This document shows positions 27,533 through 35,179 of a stretch of DNA of 64,000 bases, in pieces. The notes below the pieces were generated by a model. The model did not search any database, was not told the origin of the DNA, and saw only the letters and a program-made list of their open reading frames with translations. A program made the translations under genes and the position numbers. This DNA comes from Flavobacterium branchiarum (GTDB lineage Bacteria > Bacteroidota > Bacteroidia > Flavobacteriales > Flavobacteriaceae): contig NZ_JAUFQQ010000003.1 in assembly GCF_030409845.1 (NCBI RefSeq), forward strand, positions 1,488,001-1,552,000. Reading direction: 5' to 3'. Positions within the stretch are counted from its first letter, which is position 1. Each line of letters starts with the position of its first letter.

Positions 27533-27766
27533 ATGTTAAAAACAATCTTAAGTTTAAATGGAGTTGAGTTGCTTAGCAAAAATCAACAAAAAAACATTAT
27601 TGGTAAAGGTTCAAATGGTCCAATTCCTATTCCTAGATGTGATAAGAATGATTGGGCGCCTGCAGGAGCTAATCCGTGGGAATATCCTAATTACCCATGT
27701 ATTGGTCCTCAAGAAGTACCTTGTTTACCTACTCTTTTAGAAGATGGTTCTGTAACCGGATGCTAA
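27533..27766 (+). CDS. Four-cysteine secreted-peptide precursor with bacteriocin-type leader (copy 1)
   Basis: This 77-residue peptide begins MLKTILSLNGVELLSKNQQK and then NIIGKG, which matches the double-glycine-like leader seen in bacteriocin-like peptides of Bacteroidota (hydrophobic ILxLNG, LSKxxQ, then I-G-x-G). Cleavage after the GKG at about residue 26 would release a core with four cysteines (RCDKND, YPCIG, VPCLP, TGC), prolines and DWAPAGA. A close relative follows at 28031. There is no transporter or modifying enzyme beside it, so it may be exported by a C39-peptidase ABC system encoded elsewhere. Function is unknown; a bacteriocin, signal or other secreted peptide are all possible. 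Confidence 0.7.
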   Translation: MLKTILSLNGVELLSKNQQKNIIGKGSNGPIPIPRCDKNDWAPAGANPWEYPNYPCIGPQEVPCLPTLLEDGSVTGC

Positions 27767-27784
27767 AAAAATATTGAGTTTAAT

Positions 27785-27815
27785 AAGCCGTTTCATAATT
27801 CGAAACGGCTTTTTT
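27785..27815 (+). terminator. Strong terminator after peptide copy 1
   Basis: AAGCCGTTTC and GAAACGGCTT form a perfect 10-bp stem around ATAATTC, followed by a T-run. It makes copy 1 an independent transcript. Confidence 0.9.
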
Positions 27816-28030
27816 AATTTATAAAATTTGTTATAGCGATTCTCATCACCTTAATTTAATACTAATAGCTGATTGATTTTTTTAAATTAATTAAGTAGTT
27901 GATTATTAGATTATTTAAATACATGTGATATGTTTTTTAAAAAGTAATTTCTTATATTTAATGCTTTAAAAGTCTAGATGTCAATGGACTTAAAATTATT
28001 GATAAATTTAAAAATCTAATTATTTAATTT

Positions 28031-28285
28031 ATTAAGTTAAAATCAATCTTAAATTTAAATGGAGTTGAATTGTTAAGCAAAAATCAACTAAAAAAAATTG
28101 TTGGTAAAGGGCAAAACGGACTAGAGATTCATCCTGTATGTGCTGATGGTGATTGGGCACCTCCAGGGGCTAGTCAAGCAACTTATCCTAATTTTCCATG
28201 TGCGCATACTATAGTTGGACCTATTGTAGGGGACACTAGAATTTGTGCAGAACCAGGTAAAGATGGTATAATTCCGATATGCTAA
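28031..28285 (+). CDS. Four-cysteine secreted-peptide precursor, copy 2, lacking a normal start codon
   Basis: The frame encodes a homologue of the 27533 peptide: KLKSILNLNGVELLSKNQLK, then KIVGKG, then a core with four cysteines (PVCADGD, FPCAH, RICAEP, PIC) and the shared DWAP-GA, YPN-PC pattern. DNA similarity extends upstream, but the base triplet matching the ATG of copy 1 is AAG at 28034-28036. The only upstream option before the TAA at 28025 is ATT at 28031. The TTG at 28070 would remove half the leader. It is therefore either a recent pseudogene or starts at ATT. The coordinates given assume ATT. A terminator follows. Confidence 0.55.
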   Translation: MKLKSILNLNGVELLSKNQLKKIVGKGQNGLEIHPVCADGDWAPPGASQATYPNFPCAHTIVGPIVGDTRICAEPGKDGIIPIC

Positions 28286-28294
28286 TATTTTATA

Positions 28295-28323
28295 AAAGCC
28301 AGTATTTATTACTGGTTTTTTTA
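28295..28323 (+). terminator. Terminator after peptide copy 2
   Basis: GCCAGTA and TACTGGT pair around TTTAT, followed by seven T residues. Confidence 0.8.
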
Positions 28324-28402
28324 TGCACTTTAATGACGAATGATTTTTTAATTTAGTTTATATTTAATATGATTTTCCTAATAATAATTCCTATCAAGCT
28401 AT

Positions 28403-28765
28403 ATGATACCTATCTTTGATAAAGAAGTTTTGGTTACAATTGAAAAAATAATTGGTATTCCTTTTATAGCAGAATTATATTTTGAAGGTAGCGTTTGTTT
28501 TGCAAATAATGATGAAGTTCGAGCTGAGTTTAGACAAACGTTTAATGTATTTGATGTTATAGATTATGTCAATGTGATTTTTTATGAATCACAAAGAAAT
28601 AGAAGTAGTTTTCTTTTAGATGAAGCTGCAATTGAAATTCCATATCCTAGTAATTCAAGTTTTTTTTGGGAACAAGTTACAACAGGAAAGAAGCTTCGTG
28701 AAAGTGCTTTGTTAAAACAGTATGAGATTAAAAGCTATTTTGAGATAAAATGGTACCGTAAATAA
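28403..28765 (+). CDS. Hypothetical protein
   Basis: I do not recognise this 120-residue protein. It has no signal peptide or membrane helix. It is acidic with mixed alpha/beta character (IPFIAELYFEG, FNVFDVIDYVNVIFYES, LKQYEIKSYFEIKWYRK). Its ATG at 28403 lies 117 bp after the peptide copy 2 stop, and the AraC gene follows 14 bp after it, so those two are probably cotranscribed. A link to the peptides is possible but only positional. Confidence 0.5.
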   Translation: MIPIFDKEVLVTIEKIIGIPFIAELYFEGSVCFANNDEVRAEFRQTFNVFDVIDYVNVIFYESQRNRSSFLLDEAAIEIPYPSNSSFFWEQVTTGKKLRESALLKQYEIKSYFEIKWYRK

Positions 28766-28779
28766 CGATAAAAAATGTA

Positions 28780-29634
28780 ATGAGAGAAAAGGAAAAAGAA
28801 ATAAACTATAAAGAGTGTACAGTTCAGGAATGCGATACAGATTATATTAATTTGCATGGCAGTACTCCGTTGTACAGTATTTTTCTTTTGGAAGGAACAG
28901 GAAAAGTAAGTGTAGATTTAGTAGAATATGCTTTTGAAGGCAAAATTATTTTGTTTACCTCTCCGTATCAAATCATTCATTTTGATGTAAAAAAAACTCT
29001 TAAAACTACCCGATTGCAGTTTCATGGAGATTTCTATTGTATTGAATATCATAAAAAAGAAGTAGCTTGTAATGGACTTTTATTTAATAACATATACCAG
29101 CAACCATTTGTAAATCTTGAGAAAAAAGACTTTGTAGAGTTAGATTATATTTTAGGAAAGTTAATTCTTGAGTTAGATAATAACACTAGCTATGCTATGG
29201 CAGTAGTACGTGCCTATTTGCAGTTGATACTGGCATTATGTAGTAAAATTAAATATGAAGATAATCTTGTTGATGAAGAAAAAAACATTCATCATCCATT
29301 AATACAATTCAAAGAATTATTAGAGAATAATTTTAGAGAAGAAAGACAACCATCTTTTTATGCCGCCCAAATGGGAATTTCTCCTAACAGTTTTTCTAAA
29401 TTATGCAAACAGTATTTTCTGAAAACGCCCTCTACATTAATTCAGGAAAGAGTAATATTAGAGGCTAAAAAGCTCATTCATCTTACTTATAAAAGTATGA
29501 AGCAAATAGCGGCAGAATTGAATTTTGATGATGAAAATTATTTTAGCCGCTATTTTAAAAAACATACAGGTATTACTCCAACTGCATTTAGAGAGGATGT
29601 TGGAATATCTATTGTAGCAGATTTGTCTAGGTAA
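28780..29634 (+). CDS. AraC-family transcriptional regulator
   Basis: This 284-residue regulator has an N-terminal sensor domain of about 170 residues (LHGSTPLYSIFLLEGTGKVSVDL, beta-rich) and a C-terminal AraC helix-turn-helix (about 190-280: FYAAQMGISPNSFSKLCKQYF and MKQIAAELNFDDENYFSRYFKKHTGITPTAF). It ends 80 bp before the RclC-like gene, which has its own promoter and is the natural target. The order resembles the E. coli rclR/rclC neighbourhood, which responds to reactive chlorine, but sensor residues cannot be compared here. Confidence 0.85.
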   Translation: MREKEKEINYKECTVQECDTDYINLHGSTPLYSIFLLEGTGKVSVDLVEYAFEGKIILFTSPYQIIHFDVKKTLKTTRLQFHGDFYCIEYHKKEVACNGLLFNNIYQQPFVNLEKKDFVELDYILGKLILELDNNTSYAMAVVRAYLQLILALCSKIKYEDNLVDEEKNIHHPLIQFKELLENNFREERQPSFYAAQMGISPNSFSKLCKQYFLKTPSTLIQERVILEAKKLIHLTYKSMKQIAAELNFDDENYFSRYFKKHTGITPTAFREDVGISIVADLSR

Positions 29635-29650
29635 TATCCATATTTGTCCA

Positions 29651-29681
29651 TTGTAGACCGTGTATTTAGTAGTTAATTTTG
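29651..29681 (+). promoter_or_regulatory. Candidate promoter of the RclC-like gene
   Basis: TTG at 29651-29653 and TAATTTTG at 29674-29681 are 20 bases apart, a good fit to the Bacteroidota -33/-7 pattern, 34 bp before the ATG. Confidence 0.5.
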
Positions 29682-29714
29682 TCTTTTGAATGTTAATCTT
29701 AAAAGAAGAAATGT

Positions 29715-30272
29715 ATGAATATAATAGTAGCACTATCAAAATTACAAAGTCAGTTTTTTAATTTAATGCGAATTGCCATTTTTATTGTAATGGTTTGGAT
29801 TGGGGGACTTAAAGCTTTTCAATATGAGGCAGACGGAATCGTACCATTTGTAGCTAATAGTCCACTGATGAGTTTCTTTTATAACAATCCAAGTGAATAT
29901 AAAGACCATAAAAATAAAGAAGGTGAGGTAGTAGAAGACAATATAAAATGGCATATTGAGAACGGAACGTATATCTTTTCTTATGCTTTAGGTGGAGTAA
30001 TCATAATTATTGGATTACTTACTTTATTTGGAATTTTCAACCCTCAAATCGGACTTGTAGGAGGAGTTCTTACCGCTTGTATGGCAGTTGTAACCCTCAG
30101 TTTTTTAATTACCACTCCCGAAACTTGGGTACCAGATTTAGGAAGTGCAACACATGGATTTCCTTATTTATCTGGAGCTGGAAGATTGGTAATTAAAGAT
30201 GTTATTATGATGGCTGGAGGACTGTTATGTGCTTCTGATTGTGCCAAAAGAATTATATCTCAAAAGAATTAA
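29715..30272 (+). CDS. DUF417 (RclC/YkgB-like) inner-membrane protein
   Basis: This 185-residue protein has four hydrophobic helices and the DUF417 landmarks: RIAIFIVMVWIGGLKAFQYEADGIVPFVANSPLMSF near the N-terminus (here read in segments), SYALGGVIIIIGLLTLFGIF, FLITTPETWVP and FPYLSGAGRLVIKDVIMMAGG. In enterobacteria the homologue RclC belongs to a reactive-chlorine response. Role here is likely envelope stress but not shown. It is preceded by an AraC regulator and followed by a terminator. Confidence 0.85.
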   Translation: MNIIVALSKLQSQFFNLMRIAIFIVMVWIGGLKAFQYEADGIVPFVANSPLMSFFYNNPSEYKDHKNKEGEVVEDNIKWHIENGTYIFSYALGGVIIIIGLLTLFGIFNPQIGLVGGVLTACMAVVTLSFLITTPETWVPDLGSATHGFPYLSGAGRLVIKDVIMMAGGLLCASDCAKRIISQKN

Positions 30273-30288
30273 TTTATGATTCTATTTT

Positions 30289-30318
30289 AAAAGGCTATCT
30301 TTTCAGATAGCCTTTTTT
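30289..30318 (+). terminator. Rho-independent terminator
   Basis: AAAAGGCTATCT and AGATAGCCTTTT form a perfect stem around TTTC with a T-run; it also serves the converging AraC gene. Confidence 0.88.
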
Positions 30319-30359
30319 ATTTGCATTTGCTAAGTCACAGAAATGGGGGCAGCCATGGA

Positions 30360-31346
30360 TTAATTAATCTTAAATTTTTGAGGAGAATACCCATAGAAAT
30401 TTTTAAAAGCCGCAGAGAAATGAGATACATCTTTGTAGCCACATTTGTATGCTACTTCGCTAACACTTATAGGTTTAGATTGTAGTAATTCTTTTGCGCG
30501 TTTCATACGAAGTTCAATAATATAGCTTCTTACAGTGATTCCATAACAGGCTTTGAATCCCTTTTTTAACTTGAATTCATTGAGAGAAATCATTCTTGAT
30601 AATTCAGGAAGAGTAGGAGCGTCCACATAATCTTTATTAAGGATTAATTTAGCCTCTTGAAGTTTCATATAATCATCTTCATCCATCAAATCTTTAGGAG
30701 CTTTTTTTTCAATAAGCGTTTCAAACTGTAAGATTAAAAGCTCTTTAATCTTAGTTTCTATATACATTCTTTTTAAGGCACCTTTGCGGTTGCAATTTTT
30801 TATTTCATGTATTACCCATTGAATATCAGGTGTAAAGGCACTATAATTAGAAGTTATATAGCTAGATTTTTTTAACAGAATATTTTTTGAAAACTTTTGA
30901 TGAAGCTCCCAATCTTCATTGATAATATTGCAATAAAAATCTTTTGATAAAATGATTGAAAAGTAGTTTATTTTCTCAAATGCTGGTATTTTAAAAGTGG
31001 CTTTATAATTTGATGTGTAGATGATGTTGTGCGTGTTTTCTCTATGAAATCTTTCGCTTTCTAGCTGGTCAATTTGTGTTTCGACATTATTACAATATAT
31101 AAAATTCATTATAATCGATTCGCAACTAATCTCAAATAGTATTGTCTGAGGCTCAGAAAAGTACATTTGGGTATCGTGAATAACAAGTCCGTCAGTTATT
31201 AAATGATTACTTTTGATATCTTCTACATCTTTAATTTCGATACTAATATTTTCTTCTGTTAAGTGACTTTTTGGGTCATAACCATCGTGAACACCTATTG
31301 AGAATATAGGTTTTTCATGGCTTTTAATTTTTGATTTAATTTTCAA
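30360..31346 (-). CDS. AraC-family regulator of the adjacent TonB receptor operon
   Basis: This 328-residue regulator has a ~220-residue sensor part and a C-terminal AraC DNA-binding domain (LPELSRMISLNEFKLKKGFKACYG and VSEVAYKCGYKDVSHFSAAFKNFYGYSPQKFK). The layout resembles PchR-like activators of siderophore uptake. The start codon is TTG at 31344-31346: upstream in frame only ATT triplets occur before a TAA, and AAGGA lies at a suitable distance. It is divergent from the TonB receptor, and a 14-bp sequence is repeated twice between them with a 21-bp period, so it probably controls both directions. Confidence 0.82.
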   Translation of the reverse strand: MKIKSKIKSHEKPIFSIGVHDGYDPKSHLTEENISIEIKDVEDIKSNHLITDGLVIHDTQMYFSEPQTILFEISCESIIMNFIYCNNVETQIDQLESERFHRENTHNIIYTSNYKATFKIPAFEKINYFSIILSKDFYCNIINEDWELHQKFSKNILLKKSSYITSNYSAFTPDIQWVIHEIKNCNRKGALKRMYIETKIKELLILQFETLIEKKAPKDLMDEDDYMKLQEAKLILNKDYVDAPTLPELSRMISLNEFKLKKGFKACYGITVRSYIIELRMKRAKELLQSKPISVSEVAYKCGYKDVSHFSAAFKNFYGYSPQKFKIN

Positions 31347-31378
31347 AATAATAATCCTTTTTTACAAAATAATAATCC
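31344..31378. promoter_or_regulatory. 14-bp direct repeats with 21-bp period, candidate AraC operator
   Basis: CAAAATAATAATCC is found at 31344-31357 and 31365-31378, two helical turns apart, as expected for an AraC dimer. The first copy overlaps the TTG start of the araC gene, so binding could also repress it. Confidence 0.5.
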
Positions 31379-31411
31379 GTTTTTCCCTATAATTTATCGG
31401 GTGAGTGATGG

Positions 31412-31419
31412 TACTTTTG
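31412..31419 (+). promoter_or_regulatory. Candidate -7 box (TACTTTTG) of the TonB receptor operon
   Basis: TACTTTTG fits TAnnTTTG and lies 36 bp before the ATG at 31455. It is downstream of the direct repeats, the position expected for activation, and it rules out translation from the earlier ATG at 31401. Confidence 0.5.
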
Positions 31420-31454
31420 CGACAAAGTTATTTATAATTAGTCTAATTAAACAT

Positions 31455-33851
31455 ATGCCAACACATAAATTTTTATTTACCAGTATAATTTTTTTATTGT
31501 CATTCTTTTCGTTTGCCCAACAAAATAAAGGGGTTTTAGTCTCAGGACAGGTTACGGAGAGTTCAGGACAAAGTATTCCATTTGCGACGATAAGTCTAGA
31601 AAAAACAGATTTTATCATAATGTCCGATGAAAATGGAAAGTATAATTTTAAAAGTGTCAAAGCAGGAAATTATATTTTGAGAGTATCCGCAATAGGATTT
31701 ACAACTTCAAAAAAACCGATTGAAGTTAAAGGAACAAGTGATATAATATTTTCAGTTCGTTTAGAAAGTGAGTTAAACGCATTAGATAATATAACCGTAA
31801 TGGGACGCACTCAAACTGAAAAAGTAAATAAGCAATCGTATAGCGTAACAGCCATAGATGCAAAAAAGTTGCATAACTCAACACTTGATTTGTCGCATGC
31901 CTTAGATAGAGTTTCGGGAGTTCGTGTTCGAGAATCGGGTGGAGTAGGATCGAGATCTGAACTTTCTATTAATGGTTTTTCGGGTAACCAGATAAAACTT
32001 TTTATTGATGGAGTTCCTATGGATAATTTTGGATCGTCATTTCAGCTTAATAATATTCCAGTAAATCTTGCTGATAGAATAGAAGTTTACAAAGGAGTTG
32101 TGCCTATTTGGTTAGGTGGCGATGCTCTTGGAGGTGCAGTTAATATAGTTACAAATTCTAAACCTCGTACCTATGTTGATGCTTCTTATTCTTTTGGATC
32201 ATTTAATACGCATCGTTCAACATTAAATGCAGGTTATACTGCCAAGAGTGGTTTTACTGCCGAAATTAATGCTTTTCAAAATTACTCAGATAATAATTAC
32301 TGGGTTAAAGTAAAAGCATCAGGTTTATTTAGTGGACAGTACTATCCAGAAGCGCGTGTGAGAAGATTTCATGATAATTACCATAATGAAACTGTAATTT
32401 TTAATATCGGTGTAACAGGTAAAAAATATGCCGATAAATTATTATTTGGTTTTACTGCAGGGCAAAATAAAGCTGATATGCAGACTGGAGCCCGTATGGA
32501 AGCCGTATTTGGTAAAATATACAGCAAAGGAAATATTTTGATGCCAAGTGTAAAATATCAGGTAAAAGATTTCTTTACAAAAGGATTAGATCTTAGCGTT
32601 ACGGGTAATTATAATTTTGGTGAAGAACAAAATATCGATACCGTTTTTAGAAGATACAATTGGTTTGGTGAATATAAGCAGATGCCAGGTTTAGGCGGAG
32701 AACGTAGCCGTACATTACGTAAGTTCAAAAACAATAATGGAATAGCAACTGCAAACTTTACTTATGCTCTAAATGAGCGACATACATTTATGTTAAATAA
32801 TACATTCAACACTTTTGATCGTAAAGAAAGTGATGAGTTAGTTCCAGAATCATTAGCATATAAACAACCTAAAAAATCGCAAAAAAATATTATTGGTGCA
32901 GGTTATAAATTTGATTATAACGAAAAATGGAGTACTTCGGTATTTATAAAAGAGTATTCTTTAAAAAATACCTTTTCTAGGAGTTATAATCCTTCAGGTA
33001 ATTGGGGAGATATTGCTTATCAGGAATTTAAGGATAATAAAACACTGTTTGGATATGGCGGAGCAACTAGTTATTACATAAAACAAAATTTGCAAGTAAA
33101 GGGATCTTTTGAAAAGAGTTATAGATTACCAATACCAGATGAGGTATTTGGAAATCCAAATACTAGTACGGCAGGCAATCTAGATCTTAAGCCTGAAACG
33201 AGTAATAACTTTAATCTTGGATTTAGTTATCAAACTAGCTTTAAGAAAGTACATGCAATGACATTTGATTTGAATTTCTTGTATCGCGATGCAAAGGATT
33301 TTATTCGTCCAGAAATGAACGTAAATCAAATCGAAAGCAGAAGTGTTAATCAACCGGGAGTAAAAAATTATGGAATAGATGGAGAGGTAAGATATTCTTA
33401 TAAAAACAGATTTACAGCTGGTGCAAACATGACGTATCAAAATCTACGTAATATGACACGATTCGAGCAGGGTAAAGAAATCCAATCTGCATATTATAAA
33501 GATAGAGTTCCCAATATCCCTTATCTTTTTGGTAATGCTGATGCTTCAGTCTTTTTTAATGACTTCATAAAAAAAGGAAATAATTTATCAGTTGGATATA
33601 ACTTTTTATATGTACATAGTTACTATTTATCATGGCCAAGCCAAGGAATTAAAAATAGTAAACAAGACATTCCTCAACAGTTTAATCACGATTTTAATGT
33701 AGTATATACGTTGGCTGGTGGTAAATACAATATCGCTTTTGAATGCAAAAATGCATTTGATAACAGTTTATACGACAATTTTTCATTACAAAAACCTAGT
33801 AGGGCTTTCTATTTAAAACTTAGATATTATTTCAACAAATCAAATAAATAA
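31455..33851 (+). CDS. TonB-dependent receptor, siderophore/iron type
   Basis: This 798-residue outer-membrane receptor starts at 31455 with a clear signal peptide (FLFTSIIFLLSFFSFAQ). A carboxypeptidase-regulatory-like domain (SGQVTESSGQSIPFATISLEK) is followed by a plug (SYSVTAIDAKKL, then RVSGVRVRESGGVGSRSEL and IKLFIDGVPMD) and a 22-strand barrel. The neighbours, AraC divergent, DUF4374 and a PepSY membrane protein downstream, are typical of ferric-siderophore uptake in this phylum. The actual ligand is unknown. Confidence 0.88.
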   Translation: MPTHKFLFTSIIFLLSFFSFAQQNKGVLVSGQVTESSGQSIPFATISLEKTDFIIMSDENGKYNFKSVKAGNYILRVSAIGFTTSKKPIEVKGTSDIIFSVRLESELNALDNITVMGRTQTEKVNKQSYSVTAIDAKKLHNSTLDLSHALDRVSGVRVRESGGVGSRSELSINGFSGNQIKLFIDGVPMDNFGSSFQLNNIPVNLADRIEVYKGVVPIWLGGDALGGAVNIVTNSKPRTYVDASYSFGSFNTHRSTLNAGYTAKSGFTAEINAFQNYSDNNYWVKVKASGLFSGQYYPEARVRRFHDNYHNETVIFNIGVTGKKYADKLLFGFTAGQNKADMQTGARMEAVFGKIYSKGNILMPSVKYQVKDFFTKGLDLSVTGNYNFGEEQNIDTVFRRYNWFGEYKQMPGLGGERSRTLRKFKNNNGIATANFTYALNERHTFMLNNTFNTFDRKESDELVPESLAYKQPKKSQKNIIGAGYKFDYNEKWSTSVFIKEYSLKNTFSRSYNPSGNWGDIAYQEFKDNKTLFGYGGATSYYIKQNLQVKGSFEKSYRLPIPDEVFGNPNTSTAGNLDLKPETSNNFNLGFSYQTSFKKVHAMTFDLNFLYRDAKDFIRPEMNVNQIESRSVNQPGVKNYGIDGEVRYSYKNRFTAGANMTYQNLRNMTRFEQGKEIQSAYYKDRVPNIPYLFGNADASVFFNDFIKKGNNLSVGYNFLYVHSYYLSWPSQGIKNSKQDIPQQFNHDFNVVYTLAGGKYNIAFECKNAFDNSLYDNFSLQKPSRAFYLKLRYYFNKSNK

Positions 33852-33876
33852 CTTTAATACTTAACAAACAATCATT

Positions 33877-35109
33877 ATGAAAAAAAGAAACATATTAGTA
33901 ATGTTTTCAGCTTTAGTAGCTTTTACTACTTTTTCTTGCGAAAGCAATTCAGACTCCCCTGATGGAGGAGTTCCAAGCACAGGAACAGAAAAAACAAAAT
34001 ATATTATTACAGCAACAACTGGAGCAGCAGGAATTGCAGATTATTTATTGACTGCAGATGATATTACTACAGGGTCTATCACAACTACAGGTAACGGATT
34101 GGAACAAGATGGTTCTTACCGTTATTATATCACAAACCAGAACAAATTTTTTAGCATGCTTTACGGACAAGGAAATCCTGGAGCAGTAACTACTTATGCA
34201 TTAACTGCTGAAGGTAAGTTGGCTAAAACCTCAAATTTTCAATCAGAAACGGTACAGGTTTTTGCAGCAGTAAATAAAGATATTTTAATGATAAAAGTAC
34301 CAAGAAGTGGAGCAGCATCTATTGCTTCTATGTACAAAGTCGATGCTACAACATCACTTATTGTTGGTGAAGCACAACAAGATACCAAAATTCTAGCTAA
34401 AAATGGAGAAAGAGCATTTTTTACTTGGGCTACACAAGTAGGAGATAAAGTATATATGCCATACATGAGTATCAAAGGGGATGGTGTTGATAGTTTTGGG
34501 ACTAAATATCCAGATAGTACTTGGGTTGCAGTATATAACTATCCAGAATTAAAATTAGAAAAAGTAATTAAAGATAATCGTACTAGTTACATAGGGGATT
34601 ATTTTTCGAATGGATTAGTTCAGGATGAAAATGGTGATGCTTATGGTTTTTCTGGAGCTGTTGCATCAAGCAATTCTGTTTTGACATCTAAAAATCCATC
34701 TGCTGTTGTAAAAATTAAAAAAGGAACTACAGAATTTGACAAGACTTATTTTTTCAACGTACAAGAAAAATCTGGAGGATATAAGATTTCTTCAAACAGT
34801 TATATTGGTAAAGGAAAAGTATTGTTACAAATGTATGGTACTGTTGGTACAAATGATGGAGTGCCTAAATTGGCTGTAGCCGATGTGTACAATCAAACAT
34901 TTACTTGGGTTACTAATGCACCTAAAATAATTAATTCGACTACTACAAAATACAATATTGCTACAGAAGATAATAACTCTATTATACTAGGTATCAATAC
35001 ACCTGAAGGGAACTGGGTTTATACAATTAACGGAGCTACAGGAGTGGCTACTAGAGGAATGAAAGTAGAAGGCGGTGAAATTACAGCTATAGCGAAATTA
35101 AAATATTAA
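33877..35109 (+). CDS. DUF4374 lipoprotein
   Basis: This 410-residue lipoprotein (lipobox TFSCES at about residue 21) has a beta-propeller-like body with repeated glycine-rich strands such as KYIITATTGAAGIADYLLTADD and NDGVPKLAVADVYNQTFTWV. It matches DUF4374 proteins, which regularly accompany siderophore TonB receptors. It probably sits on the surface or in the periplasm and helps bind or release the ligand. It begins 25 bp after the receptor stop. Confidence 0.82.
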   Translation: MKKRNILVMFSALVAFTTFSCESNSDSPDGGVPSTGTEKTKYIITATTGAAGIADYLLTADDITTGSITTTGNGLEQDGSYRYYITNQNKFFSMLYGQGNPGAVTTYALTAEGKLAKTSNFQSETVQVFAAVNKDILMIKVPRSGAASIASMYKVDATTSLIVGEAQQDTKILAKNGERAFFTWATQVGDKVYMPYMSIKGDGVDSFGTKYPDSTWVAVYNYPELKLEKVIKDNRTSYIGDYFSNGLVQDENGDAYGFSGAVASSNSVLTSKNPSAVVKIKKGTTEFDKTYFFNVQEKSGGYKISSNSYIGKGKVLLQMYGTVGTNDGVPKLAVADVYNQTFTWVTNAPKIINSTTTKYNIATEDNNSIILGINTPEGNWVYTINGATGVATRGMKVEGGEITAIAKLKY

Positions 35110-35123
35110 TTTTTTTTTTTTTG

Positions 35124-35155
35124 ACCGTGAGCTTTTAGGAGCTCACGGTTTTTAT
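35124..35155 (+). terminator. Hairpin between DUF4374 and PepSY genes
   Basis: ACCGTGAGCT and AGCTCACGGT form a perfect stem around TTTAGG, followed by a T-run and preceded by a 12-base T tract. It would reduce expression of the downstream gene. Confidence 0.85.
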
Positions 35156-35179
35156 TATTTAAATTTAAGATTTTAAAAC

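Noticed and set aside
31401..31454. Upstream start for the TonB receptor
   Set aside because: It lies before the likely transcription start (TACTTTTG at 31412-31419), and the signal peptide begins at 31455.
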